This document shows, in pieces, positions 4,074 through 5,533 of a DNA stretch of 5,533 bases. The notes under the pieces are model-generated. The model saw only the letters and a program-made list of their open reading frames with translations. It ran no database searches and had not been told where the DNA came from. How positions within the stretch are numbered: the stretch's first letter is position 1; the number at the start of each line of letters is the position of its first letter. Source of the stretch: Porphyrobacter sp. (GTDB lineage Bacteria > Pseudomonadota > Alphaproteobacteria > Sphingomonadales > Sphingomonadaceae). The translations under genes were made by a program, and so were the position numbers. The stretch is from positions 1-5,533 of the forward strand of contig JAGKSZ010000257.1 of assembly GCA_018991295.1 (NCBI GenBank), written 5' to 3'.

Positions 4074-5533
4074 ATGGCAGATTTCTCGCCCGCCCCCGGC
4101 CTTGACCGCACCGACCTGCGCCGCGCTTATGCTCAGGACGAGGAAGCCTGCATTGCCGAGCGGCTCGAACAGGCTGCGCCCGCAGCCAGGGTCCACGCCG
4201 AGGCCGCCCGCCTTGCGGTGCAGCTGATCGAAGGCGCGCGCGGCAAGAAGGCGAGCGGGATCGACGCGTTCCTCCAGCAATATGGCCTCGATACCGAAGA
4301 AGGCATCGCCCTGATGTGCCTTGCCGAGGCGCTGCTGCGCGTGCCCGATGCGGCCACGGCGGACGCGCTGATCAAGGACAAGATCGGCAGCATCGACTGG
4401 GGCGATCACCTTGGGGAAAGCTCCTCCACCTTCGTCAACGCGGCGACCTTTTCGCTGATGCTGACCGGCGAAGTGCTTGACCCGCCAGATGCGCGGCAGA
4501 AGGGGCTGGGCAGCGCCTTCAAGCGCGCCATGAACCGGCTGGGCGAGCCGGTGATCCGCACCGCCACGGCACAGGCGATGAAAATCCTCGGCGGCCAGTT
4601 CGTATTCGGTCGCACCATCGACGAGGCACTGAAGCGCGCCGCACCCGAGCGCGCGCGGGGGATCACCCATTCCTTCGACATGCTGGGCGAAGCGGCGATG
4701 ACCTTTGCCGATGCCGAGAAATACCGCCTAAGCTACGAGGCCGCGCTTACCCGGCTGGCGCGTGAAGCAGGGGCGGGCGTGGCCGGCTCGCCGGGGATTT
4801 CGGTGAAGCTTTCGGCGCTTCACCCCAAGTACAATATCTTCCACGCCGATGAGGCCAAGGCCGCGATGATCCCGGTGATCCGCGATCTCGCGATCCGCGC
4901 GCGGGATGCCGACATTCACTTCACCATCGATGCCGAGGAAGCCGAACGGCTCGAACTCAGCATGGACATCATCGAAGCCCTTGTGGCCGATGATGATCTG
5001 TTCCGCCGCCCCGATGGCAGCCGGTGGGAGGGCTTTGGCCTTGCCATTCAGGCCTATCAGAAGCGCGGTCTTTGGGTGTGCGACTGGGCGGGCAAGCTGG
5101 CGCGGCGGCATGGCCGCAAGCTCTTCGTGCGGCTGGTGAAGGGCGCTTACTGGGACAGCGAGGTGAAGCTGGCGCAGGTGGGCGGCTATACCGATTACCC
5201 CGTCTTCACCCGCAAGGTTGCCACTGACGTGAGCTACCTCGCCTGCGCGGCGCGATTGTTCGAACACGCCGATGTGATCCGCCCGGCCTTTGCTACGCAC
5301 AACGCCTATACGATTGCCGCGATCAAGCATCTTGCAGCGGGCTATTCGGCCTCAAGTAGCGAAGCGGTAGGCCAACCAAGACTCTTCGAGTTTCAACGCC
5401 TCCACGGGATGGGCGAGGAGGTCTATGACGCGCTCCACGCGCTGGAGGGCAATAGCCGCACACCGGTGCGCATCTATGCGCCGGTCGGCGGGCACAAGGA
5501 ACTGCTCGCCTATCTGGTGCGCCGCCTGCTGGA
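4074..5533 (+). CDS. putA: Proline dehydrogenase domain of bifunctional PutA, 3' end beyond the window
   Basis: PutA oxidises proline to P5C with FAD (PRODH domain) and then P5C/glutamate semialdehyde to glutamate with NAD+ (P5CDH domain). Only 486 codons and two bases are visible, covering the N-terminal arm and the PRODH barrel. Landmarks are HLGESSSTFVNAATFSLMLTG (112-132), GGQFVFGRT (173-181), FDMLGEAA (201-208), VKLSALHPKY (Lys245), IDAEEAERLE (Asp286), IQAYQKR (Gln326), RLVKGAYWDSE (Arg353), ATHNAYT (His409), FQRLHGMGE, RIYAPVG (Tyr468) and YLVRRLL (Arg483, Arg484). From memory these match E. coli K329, D370, Q404, R431, H487, Y540, R555 and R556, so flavin- and proline-binding residues are intact. 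The protein starts about 80 residues later than E. coli PutA, so the ribbon-helix-helix repressor domain is absent. Relative to E. coli there are about 6 extra residues near 306-317 and 8 between 410 and 437. The P5CDH half is presumed but not seen. The start has AGGTGA 6 bases upstream. Confidence 0.95.
   Translation, partial: MADFSPAPGLDRTDLRRAYAQDEEACIAERLEQAAPAARVHAEAARLAVQLIEGARGKKASGIDAFLQQYGLDTEEGIALMCLAEALLRVPDAATADALIKDKIGSIDWGDHLGESSSTFVNAATFSLMLTGEVLDPPDARQKGLGSAFKRAMNRLGEPVIRTATAQAMKILGGQFVFGRTIDEALKRAAPERARGITHSFDMLGEAAMTFADAEKYRLSYEAALTRLAREAGAGVAGSPGISVKLSALHPKYNIFHADEAKAAMIPVIRDLAIRARDADIHFTIDAEEAERLELSMDIIEALVADDDLFRRPDGSRWEGFGLAIQAYQKRGLWVCDWAGKLARRHGRKLFVRLVKGAYWDSEVKLAQVGGYTDYPVFTRKVATDVSYLACAARLFEHADVIRPAFATHNAYTIAAIKHLAAGYSASSSEAVGQPRLFEFQRLHGMGEEVYDALHALEGNSRTPVRIYAPVGGHKELLAYLVRRLL

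Noticed and set aside
1..5533. CRISPR array, tRNA/rRNA gene, prophage or integron signature
   Set aside because: There are no regularly spaced direct repeats, no cloverleaf or rRNA-like segments, and no integrase or transposase coding sequence. The window is nearly all housekeeping genes.

Overview
The window looks like a stretch of chromosome from a GC-rich alphaproteobacterium, most likely a sphingomonad (Sphingomonadaceae/Erythrobacteraceae type). The reasons are the very GC-rich third codon positions, the style of the FolD, MarC, YciI and PutA proteins, and a dispersed-type repeat with the core GAGCTTGTCGAA that I recall as common in sphingomonad genomes. Assignment to a genus is not possible from this window.

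Layout. Bases 1-82 are the 3' end of a YggT-family membrane protein gene, whose stop codon shares one base with the start of folD (82-990), the bifunctional methylenetetrahydrofolate dehydrogenase/cyclohydrolase of one-carbon metabolism. The only sizeable spacer on this side (991-1099) is almost filled by a pair of inverted REP-like units (998-1091, a REPIN-like element). Its left unit could form a terminator-like hairpin behind folD. Its right unit runs into the Shine-Dalgarno sequence of the next gene.

Bases 1100-3633 carry three closely spaced plus-strand genes that probably form one transcription unit: a lipoprotein with a likely NTF2-like domain (1100-1879), a MarC-family integral membrane protein (1898-2527) and a DUF475/TerC-like integral membrane protein (2581-3633). 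This is an envelope-centred cluster with no firmly known substrate. DUF475 and MarC both resemble the LysE/TerC group of transporters.

A small YciI-family gene lies on the minus strand (3630-3917) and overlaps the DUF475 stop codon by 4 bp in a convergent TTAG arrangement. It is divergent from putA (4074 to the window end). The roughly 156-bp spacer between them holds a possible yciI promoter, a 13-bp palindrome and a 14-bp inverted repeat that surrounds the putA ribosome binding site. The visible part of putA (486 codons) covers essentially the whole proline dehydrogenase domain, lacks the N-terminal ribbon-helix-helix DNA-binding domain of enterobacterial PutA, and carries a short insertion rich in rare codons near the end of the barrel.

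Overall this is an ordinary housekeeping region. I see no phage, integrase, transposase gene, CRISPR, tRNA or rRNA, and no convincing new multi-gene system. The most interesting points are the asymmetric but internally compensated REP pair, its possible roles in flanking gene expression, the palindromic putA leader and the small PutA insertion.
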